In this document: positions 26,001-36,665 of the stretch, piece by piece
How the letters are laid out: each line of letters starts with the position of its first letter
Numbering within the stretch: the first letter of the stretch is position 1
NCBI RefSeq assembly: GCF_009389715.1
Contig: NC_052404.1
Coordinates: 1,790,738 to 1,854,737 of the forward strand
DNA length: 64,000 bases
From: Phoenix dactylifera
Taxonomy: Eukaryota; Streptophyta; Magnoliopsida; Arecales; Arecaceae
Direction: 5' to 3'
The notes under the pieces: generated by a model
The model's input: only the letters and a program-made list of their open reading frames with translations
Told to the model about the DNA's origin: nothing
The model's database searches: none
Translations under genes and position numbers: made by a program

Positions 26001-27921
26001 CCCTTTAAGGGTGTATACATTGTCGTAGTACTCGTTTAGAGTTTTGTTTTGGTGCATGGCACACCAAAAACAGATGTTAGATGAGAAAGTTATGGCCTCT
26101 AGAAGTTTTGGTTTATGATTGAGCCCTTGAGGTGGCAGATATCTTGCTCCCAAAGCCCATCCAAACTTATCCAAAGTGGCTAGAGTAGTCCACAATGAGT
26201 CGACTGATCCTTCTAAAATCATTGTCTATTGTTTCAATCTTATTTTAGAAAGGAAAATGCTTTGGGAAATCTGCCTTGTGAGCATGAGAAGTTTCCTGGG
26301 GCCGCTAGAATTGGAATTTTAACTCACCATTCAACCAACCCAAACAAAATGTATTGCACCAATTTCTGGAGTTGCAGCAATTCCCTCTTTCCATGTGCTT
26401 GAAAGAACTTTTCATGTGTACATAGCAGGAGCCAATAGTAATATTTTTTTAGAAAAGATTAGTGTCTATCCATCTTAATCTAGGTTAAGGTTGAGTTCGG
26501 AAAGGTTTGGGGCAATTAGGGTTGGGTCTTGAAATGATTTTGATAACTTTTGAAGTTTGATTCTCTGTTATATTGAGACTTATTTTGCTATTTTCAGAAA
26601 GTTAGGAAGGGACATACAGGTTTCTTTTTCTTTTATATTTCTTAGGGAGAAATACTGGAGGTGTAATGATTTAGTAAAGCCTCCTATTTACTAAGTCTTA
26701 TTATATTATTGGCTAGTATAATTGGTTTCATGATGATTGACGGAGACTAAATTTTAATCTCGTATCCTTTTCCTTCTATCTTCTTTGTTTTTCATATTCT
26801 ATTTCTTACCATTGCCCTACTCTGTTTTCTGTTCTCCCTATTCTTCTTTCTCTACTAAATTACAGAGCTAGTTGCTTTTTGCTGAGTAGGTCAATCCCAA
26901 ATCTTATCAAATTTGACCTGTAATCATTCCCCTACTCTATTTTCTGTTCTTTCTATTCTTCTTTCTCTACGAAATTACACCCAGATACAGCAAGTGATTT
27001 TATCTGATTAGGTCAATCCCAAATCTTATCAAATTTGACACATTACCTTCAGTCAATAGGGTTGTATCAATTTCCATCTGAAACTTATTTCTCTCAGCAG
27101 TTAAAAGTTAAGTGAAGGATGCTGGTTGTCATTGATGCATCTGTAGCAAGTTGTTCACTGGACTTGCTTTGAGCTTTCCACATACTTAACCACCCAAACC
27201 ATTTGATGTAAACCACCATTACTAACCTTCTTTACTCTTATGATGCCTGTTTCTGTTAATGGATCATTATTGTGCACGCAACATAGATAAACAGGTAACC
27301 TAAGAGGAAAAAGAAAAATGTGCCAAGTCTCTGTTCAACGTTCAGCCCTCAGTAACTAGTGACAATTTGTTTTTTTTTTTTGTAATGCAAGATATTTTAA
27401 TCAATGGAATATAACGGAACCAGTCCAATTAACCTCAAATTCTTCCCATCAAGACTGTGCTTAACTCATTAATATATGTTCATCTATGGAATTTAAACTT
27501 AAACCGATCCATAACCACAAATCTCACTTCCCCTAAGTTCTAAAGCTTGACAATCGCAAATATAATCCGGGGATCCAATCAAAGGCGCACCAAGATTCAG
27601 TAAGGATCCATAAGAGCACCATTTTATCAGTACTAATTATTAGCTAACAATCCCAACGCAAGGTTTTCGGAATCTCCCCAAGAGTTCAACACCAAGATCC
27701 ATGGAACCAAAATCGAGGGACAATTCTCAAGCTCACCGGTCGAAAAATCTACAAGCTTAAATCGTGAAAAATACATCACAAATCCGCTAATGAAAGTTAA
27801 AAACATCAAAAATTGCAGCCACCTAACAGAATCAAAAGCTCGGATATGATGAAGTGAATGAGCTGGAAAAGAAGATAAGAGAGTTACCTCGGAAGGAACG
27901 GAGGACGGCGGCAGCTTCCAT
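20030..27921 (-). CDS. BADC: Biotin/lipoyl attachment domain-containing protein (BADC)
   Basis: BADC proteins are plastid relatives of the biotin carboxyl carrier protein (BCCP). They join heteromeric acetyl-CoA carboxylase without carrying biotin and so damp fatty acid synthesis. Exons: 27888-27921, 25450-25638, 24265-24332, 23100-23153, 21997-22266, 21854-21916, 21653-21721, 21517-21562, 20030-20091, giving 284 residues. Family blocks: NSTFPIGFEALILEVCDETN, IGDFEMHLKRDI, PTTAPPIPSQPMNES, KASKLVALEASASNAYVLVS, RGRTLKGKKQPPSCKEGDVI, then IIGFLDQFGNELPVKSDVAG and VGYGDPLVAVLPSFHGIE. Where a true BCCP has the biotinylated MKM lysine, this protein has FGNELPV, as BADCs do. Intron 2 can be read as a GC-AG intron (AAG|GCAAGT) or, four bases later at both ends, as a weak GT-AG intron; both keep frame. 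Intron 1 is 2.2 kb. A chloroplast transit peptide is expected at the N-terminus. Confidence 0.93.
23547..23722. repeat. Tandem duplication, 88-bp unit
   Basis: Two copies in BADC intron 3, both starting TTTTCTCC(T/C)CTTGAGA and both ending in a TGATAACTGAAACA segment. They differ by scattered substitutions. Confidence 0.85.
25854..26222 (-). other. Unrecognised 122-codon open frame in BADC intron 1
   Basis: Minus-strand frame reading MILEGSVDSLWTTLATLDKF and onward, including ITFSSNICFWCAMHQNKTLN. It is long for AT-rich intronic DNA, but I recognise no family. It may be a fragment of a mobile element; no ends or repeats could be placed. Confidence 0.25.
26815..27050. repeat. Tandem duplication, ~115-bp unit
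   Basis: Two copies, starting at 26815 and 26930, both with CCCTACTCT(G/A)TTTTCTGTTCT and both ending in TAGGTCAATCCCAAATCTTA then TCAAATTTGAC. They lie in BADC intron 1. Confidence 0.85.
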
Positions 27922-27977
27922 GGATAAGAGGATCTGGAGAAAATAGGAGAGAGATCAAAGTGAGGAGATGGTCGGGG

Positions 27978-27980
<3 letters not shown>

Positions 27981-28010
<30 letters not shown>
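27981..28010. repeat. (GA)n microsatellite in BADC 5' leader
   Basis: Fifteen GA units. On the coding (minus) strand it is a CT tract 60-90 bases upstream of the BADC start, probably in its 5' UTR or core promoter, where CT-rich elements are common in plants. Confidence 0.9.
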
Positions 28011-28013
<3 letters not shown>

Positions 28014-28353
28014 GGAGGGGCGGTTGGTTTTGGTCTGGCTGCCGGTGGGCGGGGTCTTCGTAATATCCGCCACAGCCCGGATATCGTGGGTGAGGTCCAG
28101 ACGTGCGCACGGGATTTTTTCTGTGCGGTAACGCATACGGGTTCGCAGGTCCAAGAAGTCATCTCCGTTGCATTGGAGTAATGTGCGGACGACCGTACGC
28201 GCGTGATTGAGCGGAAACAAGGTGGAGCCACGGTGGAAGAATTAACTCCATAACCATGCTCTACAAATGACTGATGAACCAAATATATTGTGATTTGCTA
28301 TGAAAATAATTGTGAATATGGAATCAATTGGGTCAGTCGATATCATGCTAGTG
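28011..28353. other. BADC upstream flank
   Basis: GC-richer stretch (28011-28200) upstream of BADC, probably its promoter. No recognisable gene on either strand. Confidence 0.4.
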
Positions 28354-28365
28354 AAAAGATTATGC

Positions 28366-28769
28366 GCCACCAAGGTGGTAGCCTAGTGGTACTGGGCAGA
28401 AATTCTAACCTTAAGGTCCCAAGTTCGAATCACTGCGGCGACGATTAAATTGTGGACCGGAGCTCACTACTTGGGCCACTGCTTGGACTTGAGGTATAGG
28501 ACCGCTCTTGAACCGCTAGTAGCCGGGGTGGTGCCGGGTGTGACGTACTCACTTGGGACTCGAGCCAGAGCCTAGAGGGGTAGCTGAGCCGGGCCCATGG
28601 GTGGGGAGGGTATGAGTAAAACCGGTCGGGGTGCCCAACACACGGCCATTTCTGCCCGCATCGAACATTCTCCTGGCGGGGCGGAGGCCCAGTGGGGGCT
28701 GCTATGCGGGGTTGGGCTTGTCTCTTCCTCCCCCCCTACCCCTTTTTTTAGCAAAAAAAAAAAAAAAAA
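28366..28769 (+). mobile_element. tRNA-derived SINE with intact target duplication
   Basis: Bounded by perfect 12-bp direct repeats AAAAGATTATGC (28354-28365 and 28770-28781). The 5' end has RNA polymerase III promoter boxes: A box TAGCCTAGTGG at 28379-28389 and B box AGTTCGAATC at 28422-28431, about 32 bp apart as in tRNA genes. The body is GC-rich and ends in an A tract of about 17-20 after TTTTTTTAGC. At about 404 bp it is long for a plant SINE; the part after the tRNA-like head may be a separate domain. The intact duplication and A tail suggest a fairly recent insertion. Confidence 0.9.
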
Positions 28770-28781
28770 AAAAGATTATGC

Positions 28782-29812
28782 CATGTCAGCTATGTCCCTT
28801 TCTTAGGGTTTGTACATTAGTTGTCCTCCCTTTGTATTTTTTTTTAGTTCACTTCTAGTGTTTCTTTTACACTTTGGTCCTTTAGCTTCTTATTAACTAT
28901 GTTACTAGTCATCGAACATAAAAAATGCATGTCCGAAGATAAATAGAGAAATATATGTTTACCAAAAAATAAATATAGAAAATGCCTTATTAAAAAGGAA
29001 ATAAAAATAAAATGACAATCATCTACCGTTACAATTTTGATGATATGTCTTTTGTTTTTTCTAGCAACAATAAAGCATCAAAGATGCAAAATGGGAGTGG
29101 AGATAGCGAGATATGAACTTAAATAAGAGAGGGGCTAAAATACAGATGTAATTTTTTTTTTTTTTTTTAGAAAGAGAGATGGAATCTGAATTTTTTTTTA
29201 AAAAAAAAATGCAAGAAGAGAGAACCATCTAATTTCCTTCAATCATGAGAGAATCTAGTTTAACACACCTGGGAAAGATTTTTTTCCTTGAAAGATAGAA
29301 AATTTATAGAGCAAAATGCATCGTGAGCAGGATAAGAGATAGATCATATGGACACACAAAATTATGAATTTTTGCATGAGTGAGTGAGATTTTTCTCCTA
29401 GGAGTGGAAAATTTAGAGAGGGGATTTTGGTGGCAGCGGGGGTAATAGATAAGAAATTGGACTACGACCCCCCAAGTGCCTATTTATGATATCTTGTAGC
29501 TCATCTTTCACAAATCATTTCTTTGTACTACGACGACCCCTAAAGATTTTGAGTTTGGTTATGTGCTGCATCAAGTGTTGTTAACCCTTTAGTTTCTTAC
29601 TTCAACAAGAAAGTAAATGAGTAATGATGCTTTACATATTGTAAAAAGGAAGAGGTCTTCAATTCTCAATATGAAAATTCTAGTTCTACTTATAATTCAA
29701 ATCACAGTCACTAGTGAACTAAATGCTTCGATGCACTTGACTAGTGATGATGCTCATTCCATTTTGGCTTTTTGACATGTTATTTTGGATCGGTGTTTTG
29801 TCTTCTAATACA
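28782..29812. other. Intergenic, no gene recognised
   Basis: AT-rich sequence with T/A runs at 29152-29170 and 29191-29209, between the SINE and the hAT transposon. Nothing coding. Confidence 0.45.
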
Positions 29813-29820
29813 CTTAGAGG
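29813..29820. repeat. hAT target-site duplication, left
   Basis: CTTAGAGG, repeated exactly at 33098-33105 on the other side of the transposon. Confidence 0.95.
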
Positions 29821-30385
29821 TAGAGTTGGGCACTGGGCCGGGCCGTGGCACGGCCCGCCCGCTACAGTGCCGGGCCGTGCCTGGCACGGCCCATTTGAGA
29901 GGACCGTGCTGGGTCACAGGGTACTGGCCCGCTTCGGGCCTGGGCCGGCACGGCCTGGTCTAGGCCCGCGGGCCAAGCACGGCACGGCCCGCGGGCCAGC
30001 CCGGCACGGCCCATAAGGGCCTGGGCCGGGCTGGCCCGCGGGCCTGGCACGGTCCGGGCCTGGGCCCGGCCCGGCCCGATAAAAATTAATGCTTCATAAA
30101 TTCTTTTAATAAATTAATAAATATTGAAAACTAAGAATTTATAAATATAAAGCCACCATTGGTGGGGGGTTTGGCATAGACCCCTACCAGTTTATTAATT
30201 TAAATCAAAATGGTACATGAAGGGAGGTTTGGACCTTGGTCTGACTTCCAGAATACAATAAGAAAGGGCCGAGGTTCGGACTTTGGTCTGACCTCCAGAA
30301 TACAATAAAAATGTACAATTATAAAAAATTAAGAAATCTTACTAATCATCAGTGATTCAGTGAATCAGTATTCAGTCTTCAGTCT

Positions 30386-32413
30386 TCAGTCTTCAGTAGT
30401 GTTTGTATCATCATCATCAGAGGATGTTGTATTATGTCCACCTTTATCTTGAAGTCTTGCCTCAGCATCCAACCAATCTTTGAAGCAGAGAAGCATCTCC
30501 ACCGTTTCGCCCGTCATCCTACTTCTCTTTTCGTCAAGAACACGCCGACCTGCACTAAAAGCGGATTCCGATGCTACCGTGGACATCGGCACAGCTAAAA
30601 TATCGCGTGCAATTGCAGACATAACAGGATATTGATTTCTAACACTCTTCCACCAAGATAATAAATCTAGATTCTCTATTTGATTTTCATCATATGCAGA
30701 ATGAAGATCATTTCGTAAATAAAATTCTAGTTCACTACTTAAAGATGAAGAAGATGAAGAGGAACTTGAAGCATGTGTGTGTCTTCTCTGTGCAATGAAT
30801 GAAAAAATAGATGACGAACGAGAACTACTAGAAGAAGAAATAGAGGTTTGTATTTGTGTTCTAGATCCACGAATTTTTTCATCATATATAGCATAAATAT
30901 CATAAAGAAGTTGTTTTACCTCATCTTTAGCAGATTCAGAATCTTGATTCATATTTTCAGAGTATGCATCAAGTAAAATTAGCACGCCATTTAATTTAAC
31001 TCTAGGATCAAATACAGCAGCTAAGTTATGCATAGGACATATCTTGTCCCAATACTCATTCCATTTAGATTCCATTAGGTCAATAATAGGCATTAAAACA
31101 TCATTATATCTATGTTCTGCAAATTTTTGACTAATTATATATGCTTGTTGTAAAAATGAACATGAAGTTGGATAATAAATACCAGAAAGAACATTGGTAG
31201 CATTATAAAAACTAAGCAAAAAATCTTCCAAAATTTTTCCTTTATTCCAATCAGTTTCAGACAATGTAAAGCCTAATCCACGATCATTAATATATGCACT
31301 TAATAAGTTTTTATATGGGTATGCATCATGTATCATGCTATATGTGGAGTTCCAACGAGTAATTACATCAAGTTTAAATTTTTTAAAATGTTTACCATGA
31401 TTTATGCATAATTCCTTAAATTCTTGAAGTCTTGATCTTGAAGCATGAATAAAAGAAACTGCATTTCTAATTTTTGAAATCACATCTTGAATCATGCCCA
31501 TGCCAGCTTGAACAGAAAGATTTAAGATATGACATGCACATCTAATATGCAATAAATTTCCATCTAACATGGGATGCAATGAGTCTTTTAATAATGCAAC
31601 AGCAGAATTATTATTAGATGCATTATCAAAAGTAATAGACATAATTTTATCATTAATATTATATGAACATGCAGTTTGATAAATGATATTTGAAATTTAT
31701 TGCCCAGAATGTGGAAAATCAAAAGCACGAAAAGCAAGAATACGTTTATTTAATTGCCAATCATTATCAATATAATGAGCAGTAATGGCAATAAAACAAT
31801 TACTACCTACAGATGCTGACCAAATATCAGAAGTTAATGAAATTTTTACATTTAAAGTAGAAAGTGTTTCAATTAAATTTTGTTTCATTGCTAAAAAGTT
31901 AGTCATAGCTACTCTTCTAAATGTACGCCTACTAGTTCTTTTGTAAGCAGGTTGTAGGTTTAATTAAACATATTCTTCAAAATTAAAAGATTCACATAAA
32001 CTAAAAGGTAATTCATCCTTAACTATCCATTTTACAAGTGCTTTTCTTTGATTTTCATGATTATATGCAAAATTACCTACAAGTAATCCCCCTTGTATAT
32101 TAAGGGTACTTTGAGTTTGAGCATGAGAATCATGCATCCTATGACTCTCTTGATGTCTTTTTAAATGCCCTGTTCCCCCACTACTACTACAACTATAAAG
32201 TTTGGCACATTTTTTACATCTAGCTTTTCAGACTCCATCAACCATAACTCTATCAAATTCATTCCATACAGCACTAGTCCTCTTACGAGAAGAGGTTTGA
32301 TCTTCACTCGGTTCACCAGTTCTAGAGGAACTAGGAACATGGGGTTGGGGATTAGTTTCTTCTCCCTCAGAAACAGGAGGAATGCCAAACTGACTTTCCT
32401 CAAAAGATGACAT
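30386..32413 (-). pseudogene. hAT transposase with three nonsense codons
   Basis: One continuous 675-codon frame without introns or frameshifts, starting MSSFEESQFGIPPVSEGEE. Codons 66-87 form a BED zinc finger (C66, C69, H83, H87). The catalytic core includes LTSDIWSASVG (codons about 195-205) and SITFDNASNN (about 258), the regions of the first two acidic residues of the hAT triad. The C-terminus holds the hAT dimerisation domain, LDLLSWWKSVRNQYPVMSAI then STVASESAFSAGRRVLDEKR. Serine-rich runs precede it. In-frame stops occur at codons 62 (TGA, 32228-32230), 150 (TAA, 31964-31966) and 239 (TAA, 31697-31699). With those stops it should not make an active enzyme, but it is otherwise whole, implying recent loss. 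It is related to plant RICESLEEPER/Ac-like proteins. Confidence 0.93.
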
Positions 32414-32680
32414 ATCTATGATTAATTCAAAAAATAAAAACTAACCGCAAGGAGGAATTGAGTAGAGGGTCGGAGGGCAGAGGCAGAGCCGAGATTCCGA
32501 GCTTCCTCTTGTGCTCTCAACAGAAGCGACCTTCTCTTCTCAACAGGAACCTCCTCTTGTGTAGCACTTGAACAAACTAAAAATTAAATTGCTAGAAGAG
32601 CACTTTAGAAGAGAGAAATAATAGCAGTAGAGAAGGAGAGAATAGTTGGTTTGGTGTGGTGAGAATGAGGGAGGAATGGG

Positions 32681-32690
32681 CTATTTATAG
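32681..32690 (-). promoter_or_regulatory. TATA box of the hAT transposase
   Basis: CTATAAATAG on the minus strand, about 270 bp upstream of the transposase start and just inside the right subterminal array. Confidence 0.6.
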
Positions 32691-32816
32691 AAGCCCAAAA
32701 TTTTTTTCCCAAAATACCCCTCACTTCAGCCGTTATTGGACTGTTGGGAGGGGTAAAAGGGTCTTTTTCCCGAAAATAGCCGTTGGAAACGGCTATTTTC
32801 CTCCCCCTCTCCAGAC

Positions 32817-32910
32817 GGGCCGTGCCTGGCACGGCCCGTCTGGAGCCGTTGCGGGCCGTGCCTGGCACGGCCCGTCTGGAGCCGTTGCGGGCCGTGCCTG
32901 GCACGGCCCG
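32817..32910. repeat. 36-bp tandem units in the hAT right arm
   Basis: Copies start at 32817, 32853 and 32889 (third partial). Each opens with the palindrome GGGCCGTGCCTGGCACGGCC and closes with GTCTGGAGCCGTTGC. Related single palindromes recur to 33035 and, in the left arm, near 29872. Confidence 0.9.
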
Positions 32911-33097
32911 TGGCGTGCCGTGCCCGGCCCGGCCCGCCAATAGACGGGCCTGGGGCCGGGCTGGCGTTCCGTGCTGGACGGGCCGTGCCCGGCACGGCCC
33001 GCTTCATAAGCGGGCCGGGCCAGGCACGGCCCGTTTATTCCTTGGGCCCGGTGGGCCTGGGCCGGGCCGGCCCGGCACGGCCCGTTGCCCAACACTA

Positions 33098-33105
33098 CTT
33101 AGAGG
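33098..33105. repeat. hAT target-site duplication, right
   Basis: CTTAGAGG, an exact copy of the left duplication. Confidence 0.95.
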
Positions 33106-33162
33106 CCCAACCTACTCTGCTCTTTTATCCTTGTGCTGGAGTTGGTTTTGGTTGTTTTGCAG

Positions 33163-33240
33163 GGTGATGCAGATACTACTCTGGACAGGCTCTGGCAGAA
33201 GAAGAAAGTTGAAGTGCGACAACAGTGTAGCTTTTGTTGA
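33163..33240 (+). other. Possible orphan terminal exon
   Basis: A good acceptor (pyrimidine-rich GTTGTTTTGCAG) precedes an open stretch beginning GDADTTLDRLWQKKKVEV and closing in CSFC and a stop at 33238-33240. Charged composition and sequence quality look coding-like, but no upstream plus-strand exon is seen before the SINE and the BADC promoter. It could be a relict last exon separated from its gene, or chance. I do not recognise the family. Confidence 0.25.
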
Positions 33241-33689
33241 TTTTGTTGCATTTGTATTGGATGCATTTCCTTCAGCAAGATTTATCCTGGTGTAAATATT
33301 AGTAGCAATGCTAATGTTGGGAGTCAGTGCCAGCTTAGATTCGAGCCTTTTTCTGGCACCTCAATCATAATTGGGAGATTAAACTTCTTATTTCATTTGT
33401 ACTCTGTGCTGCCTTCCACCTTTTTGAATATGTTTGATTGATCCTCAAGTTTGTCATTCTCCAAGATGCTCTTCAATGCATCTCCTCTGAAATTATGGAT
33501 GTCTTGAGGGATATTTTCTTGTGACTTTGGTATCAAAGGTTTTTGCTCATGAACCGAGAGAAGACTGGGTGGGATAGTTTCTGCTTGGCTCTTGTAGTTT
33601 AAAGCATCAGTGACTACTTATGTGACATCAATTATTGCTTCTGTTTTAGGTTCTGCACTTTGTTACTTGAGATCTTAAACTCAGTGTAA

Positions 33690-33893
33690 AATCAATCCTT
33701 TCTGGTTTTGTGCTTTCTTGATATGTTGAAGTCTTGTGTTTTCTTGATATGCTGAAGTTTTCTGCATCAATGACCAGTTATATTGGTTACTTGAGGCCTC
33801 AAAGTTGGTAAAAAATCAGTCCTTTCTAGTTTTGTGCTTTCTTGGCATGGTGAAGTTTTGTATGTTCTTGATATGCTGAGGTTTTCTGCATGA
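33690..33893. repeat. Diverged tandem repeat, ~124-bp unit
   Basis: Copies start at 33690 and 33814, each with AATC(A/G)(A/G)TCCTTTCT and GTTTTGTGCTTTCTTG(A/G) then TTCTTGATATGCTGA. The smaller motif TTCTTGATATG(T/C)TGA also repeats inside a unit. Confidence 0.7.
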
Positions 33894-36627
33894 CATTTTA
33901 ACCGTCGATCATCGTAAGCTCATGCCACATGACTGCTGTATATTGCAGCAGTTTAAAGTTTTAACTGGGGTGAGAACTAATGCACAAAACTGATGAACAC
34001 CAACAACTTACTTGCACCATCTATTGAACATGACTCAATCTCTGCCATGCATTCTCATTTCAGTTGGATTTTTTTTTTATTTTTTGCATGATGGTCTGGT
34101 GAGTGCATCTGACCAATGTAACTAGTAACTACTAGTGTAAGGAAGTGCTAGGGAACTAACAACCTTTATTTCCAACATGGTGGTCAATAATGGTAACCTA
34201 GGGTGTCTGCTAATACTGAAACCGATATTTTGCAACTGATAACCTAGCCGGAACTTTTTTCGTAGCCGGTTAATAGGTCACTAGTTAATTACAGTTCGAT
34301 CGGGCTAGTCACCCTCTTTCAACAAAACTGTTTCTGGGTTAGGCACAATGATAACTGGATTGAAGCTAAACATTTAAGTCTCTCTACAGATTGTGCAAGA
34401 AGGAGTATATCTAAAAACATGCCTATAGTAGGAAGAACCTGAACTCCAATGTCAAATCACTCAGGAGCGGGCCGTGGCTTGCGTCGGAAGATCTAAAACT
34501 TCCCTGTGGTTGAGAGCCACCTAGGGGTGGAAATCATGCCTTGATTGGAAAGGAAGATCATGGTGCTTGGTGGAGAAACTCCAAATCCATTGCGCTTCCA
34601 TGGTGCTATAGTAACTATCCTGCTCGGCCATTCGGCCATCTTCTTGATCCTAATTTCCGACATCACAGGGAGTTTGTGAATGTGGCAGTTCTTGAAACAA
34701 GCGGCACTGAGGCAACATGGTGAAGGCTGCTGCTTCTTCCCATGCCTGCATGCTGACACATACCAAGTGCTAAACATGAAAACAATATGAATGGTTGATC
34801 CATCTAGTTCAGCGGTTGCGAGCGATATTTGTAAAAATCTGGATCTGTTTTTGCCTTAGCCTGCACTTGCTAATGGTTTTAGAACATGAACCGAGATCTT
34901 GCTTAATGGGAACCCTAATAACAGGATTATAAATCCTCATGTTCATTGAGGCTATGATTATTACTTGCAACTTCACATAATCAAGCCTTTGACAGGTTAT
35001 TTGTGGAAATGAACCGCTGTTATAACTATCATTAGTGGATGAACAGTAAAAAAAGTAAACTGAGAATAGGTAGTCTTATCACAGAAGGGTTATTCTAATG
35101 GAGCAATGATTAGATATTGGTTTTATTTAAATACCCATCATATACAGTAAAAGAAACTGGAATTAAACGAGGATTTACAGTAGAGATTAGATATTTTTGA
35201 CAAGTTGGCAACTTTTGATTGCATCTGACATAATGATCACTTTCAGTCATATCATTCGATTAAGCATATTATAAATTCAGATCCTTTCACTTATCAAAGT
35301 TTAGGATTAGATGATTTTGAAAGGTAGTGGTTGGTGAGGATTGTTGAGAGGGGTGCTTTCAACTGCTGTATAATGCTGCCATAACATTTATAGAATCCAC
35401 TAGTAAGTCGTGCCATCACTTTTCGATGTTTTCGCCCCAAATGGAGTGCAAAATTCTTGTGTGATCTTTGATTGAGATTCTTTGAGTTTGAGTTTTAACT
35501 AATGGCCGGTAGGGAGGATTGCACTGCATCAATGCATTATACGTAAGTACTTGCATGCAAAGTGCATAACTGTAGACGTGGAAATCGGCCAACAGAGATG
35601 GAAGCAATCATTGTTCCTAGCTAGATCCAAGTCTGGCTGGTGAACAGGGAAATGTAGACTATGTAGTAATAGGTTGCAAAATGAGGGACAGATCCTTCTG
35701 TTAGGGGCCTTTTGGTATTGCTGATGTTTTCTGTTTTGGTTTTCAAAAACCAAGAAGAAAAAGTGAGCCAGACTGAGCAAATGTGTTTCATGAAATCCCT
35801 GTTCTCTTTAAATTTTCTTAAATTTTTTTAGATCATTCATCGGTAAATATTCAGAAAAGTGAAAATAAAAGAAGGAATGGCAGAAGTTCCCTGCAAAAAA
35901 ACTGTGTGTGAAAATAATCTCTATGCGGTGTTTCACTTAATTGTAAGGAAACAGACTGGGTTTGAGGTTAGTATCAAATATAAAATCCTTATCATCATCT
36001 TTTGCTCACTTTCATAATTATGATTTATTAATTTTCACTACTATTATTTTGGTAATTCTGCTCGGTTGGCTAGAATAAGACAGGCTTGAACTTGCGGCCA
36101 GGCAGCTAAAGTGGACAGCAAGCACTGATAAGCCTTTTATCTGACGTATGATTCGCATCCAACCTCTTAATCTCTGCTTCAGGAGACTGGTGCCAAAGAG
36201 GTAGAAGTTGATGGCTTTTGTTTTTGTTGTCGGATGATCCTACTATTTGCAAGATTATCACAGGAAACGACTTTGAGTGCTGTTCCAAAAAAAAACAGTG
36301 ATGTACACATCCTTCAGTCATTTCATGATAGCAGCATAGAATATATCAACTAACTTTAGGAACGAAAATTTCTCTGCTCCTTCTTGTCATAGAATTAGAA
36401 TATAACAATAGATTTCGCCAATAAAAATTTTGACATCCTTACTTAAAGTCGCGTAAATACGATTAAATCCACCAACAGGAGCACTCTAGACCGTTCCTTT
36501 TACGTGGATAAGATATTTTCATGCAGTGTGCGAAAAAAAAAGTTGCTCATCATATAACAGATGCTTCTTTTTGCAAGTTAATTGAAGCTAGTCCATGATT
36601 CTTCACTTATGTGCTCATTGGCTAATC

Positions 36628-36665
<38 letters not shown>
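36628..36665. repeat. Compound (CA)n(GA)n microsatellite
   Basis: About eight CA units followed by about eleven GA units. Confidence 0.9.

Larger units (their letters stand above)
29821..33097 (-). mobile_element. Full-length hAT DNA transposon
   Basis: A 3277-bp element bounded by the 8-bp duplication CTTAGAGG. Its terminal inverted repeats are TAGAGTTGGGCA (left) and TAGTGTTGGGCA (right, reverse-complemented), 11 of 12 identical. Each end carries about 250 bp of very GC-rich subterminal repeats (29829-30080 and 32815-33089). The core is palindromic, GGGCCGTGCC-T-GGCACGGCCC, a likely transposase-binding array as in other hATs. Between them is one minus-strand transposase frame. A small tandem pair with GGTCTGAC(T/C)TCCAGAATAC lies in the transposase 3' region (about 30220-30305). 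Confidence 0.95.

Noticed and set aside
28379-28431. Possible tRNA gene (A and B boxes)
   Set aside because: It lacks a full cloverleaf, continues into a GC body with an A tail and has a target duplication, so it is a SINE head.
29744-30050. Open frames rich in Ala, Arg, Gly, His and Pro on both strands
   Set aside because: They arise from the GC-rich palindromic subterminal repeats of the hAT (also 32605-33295) and are not genes.
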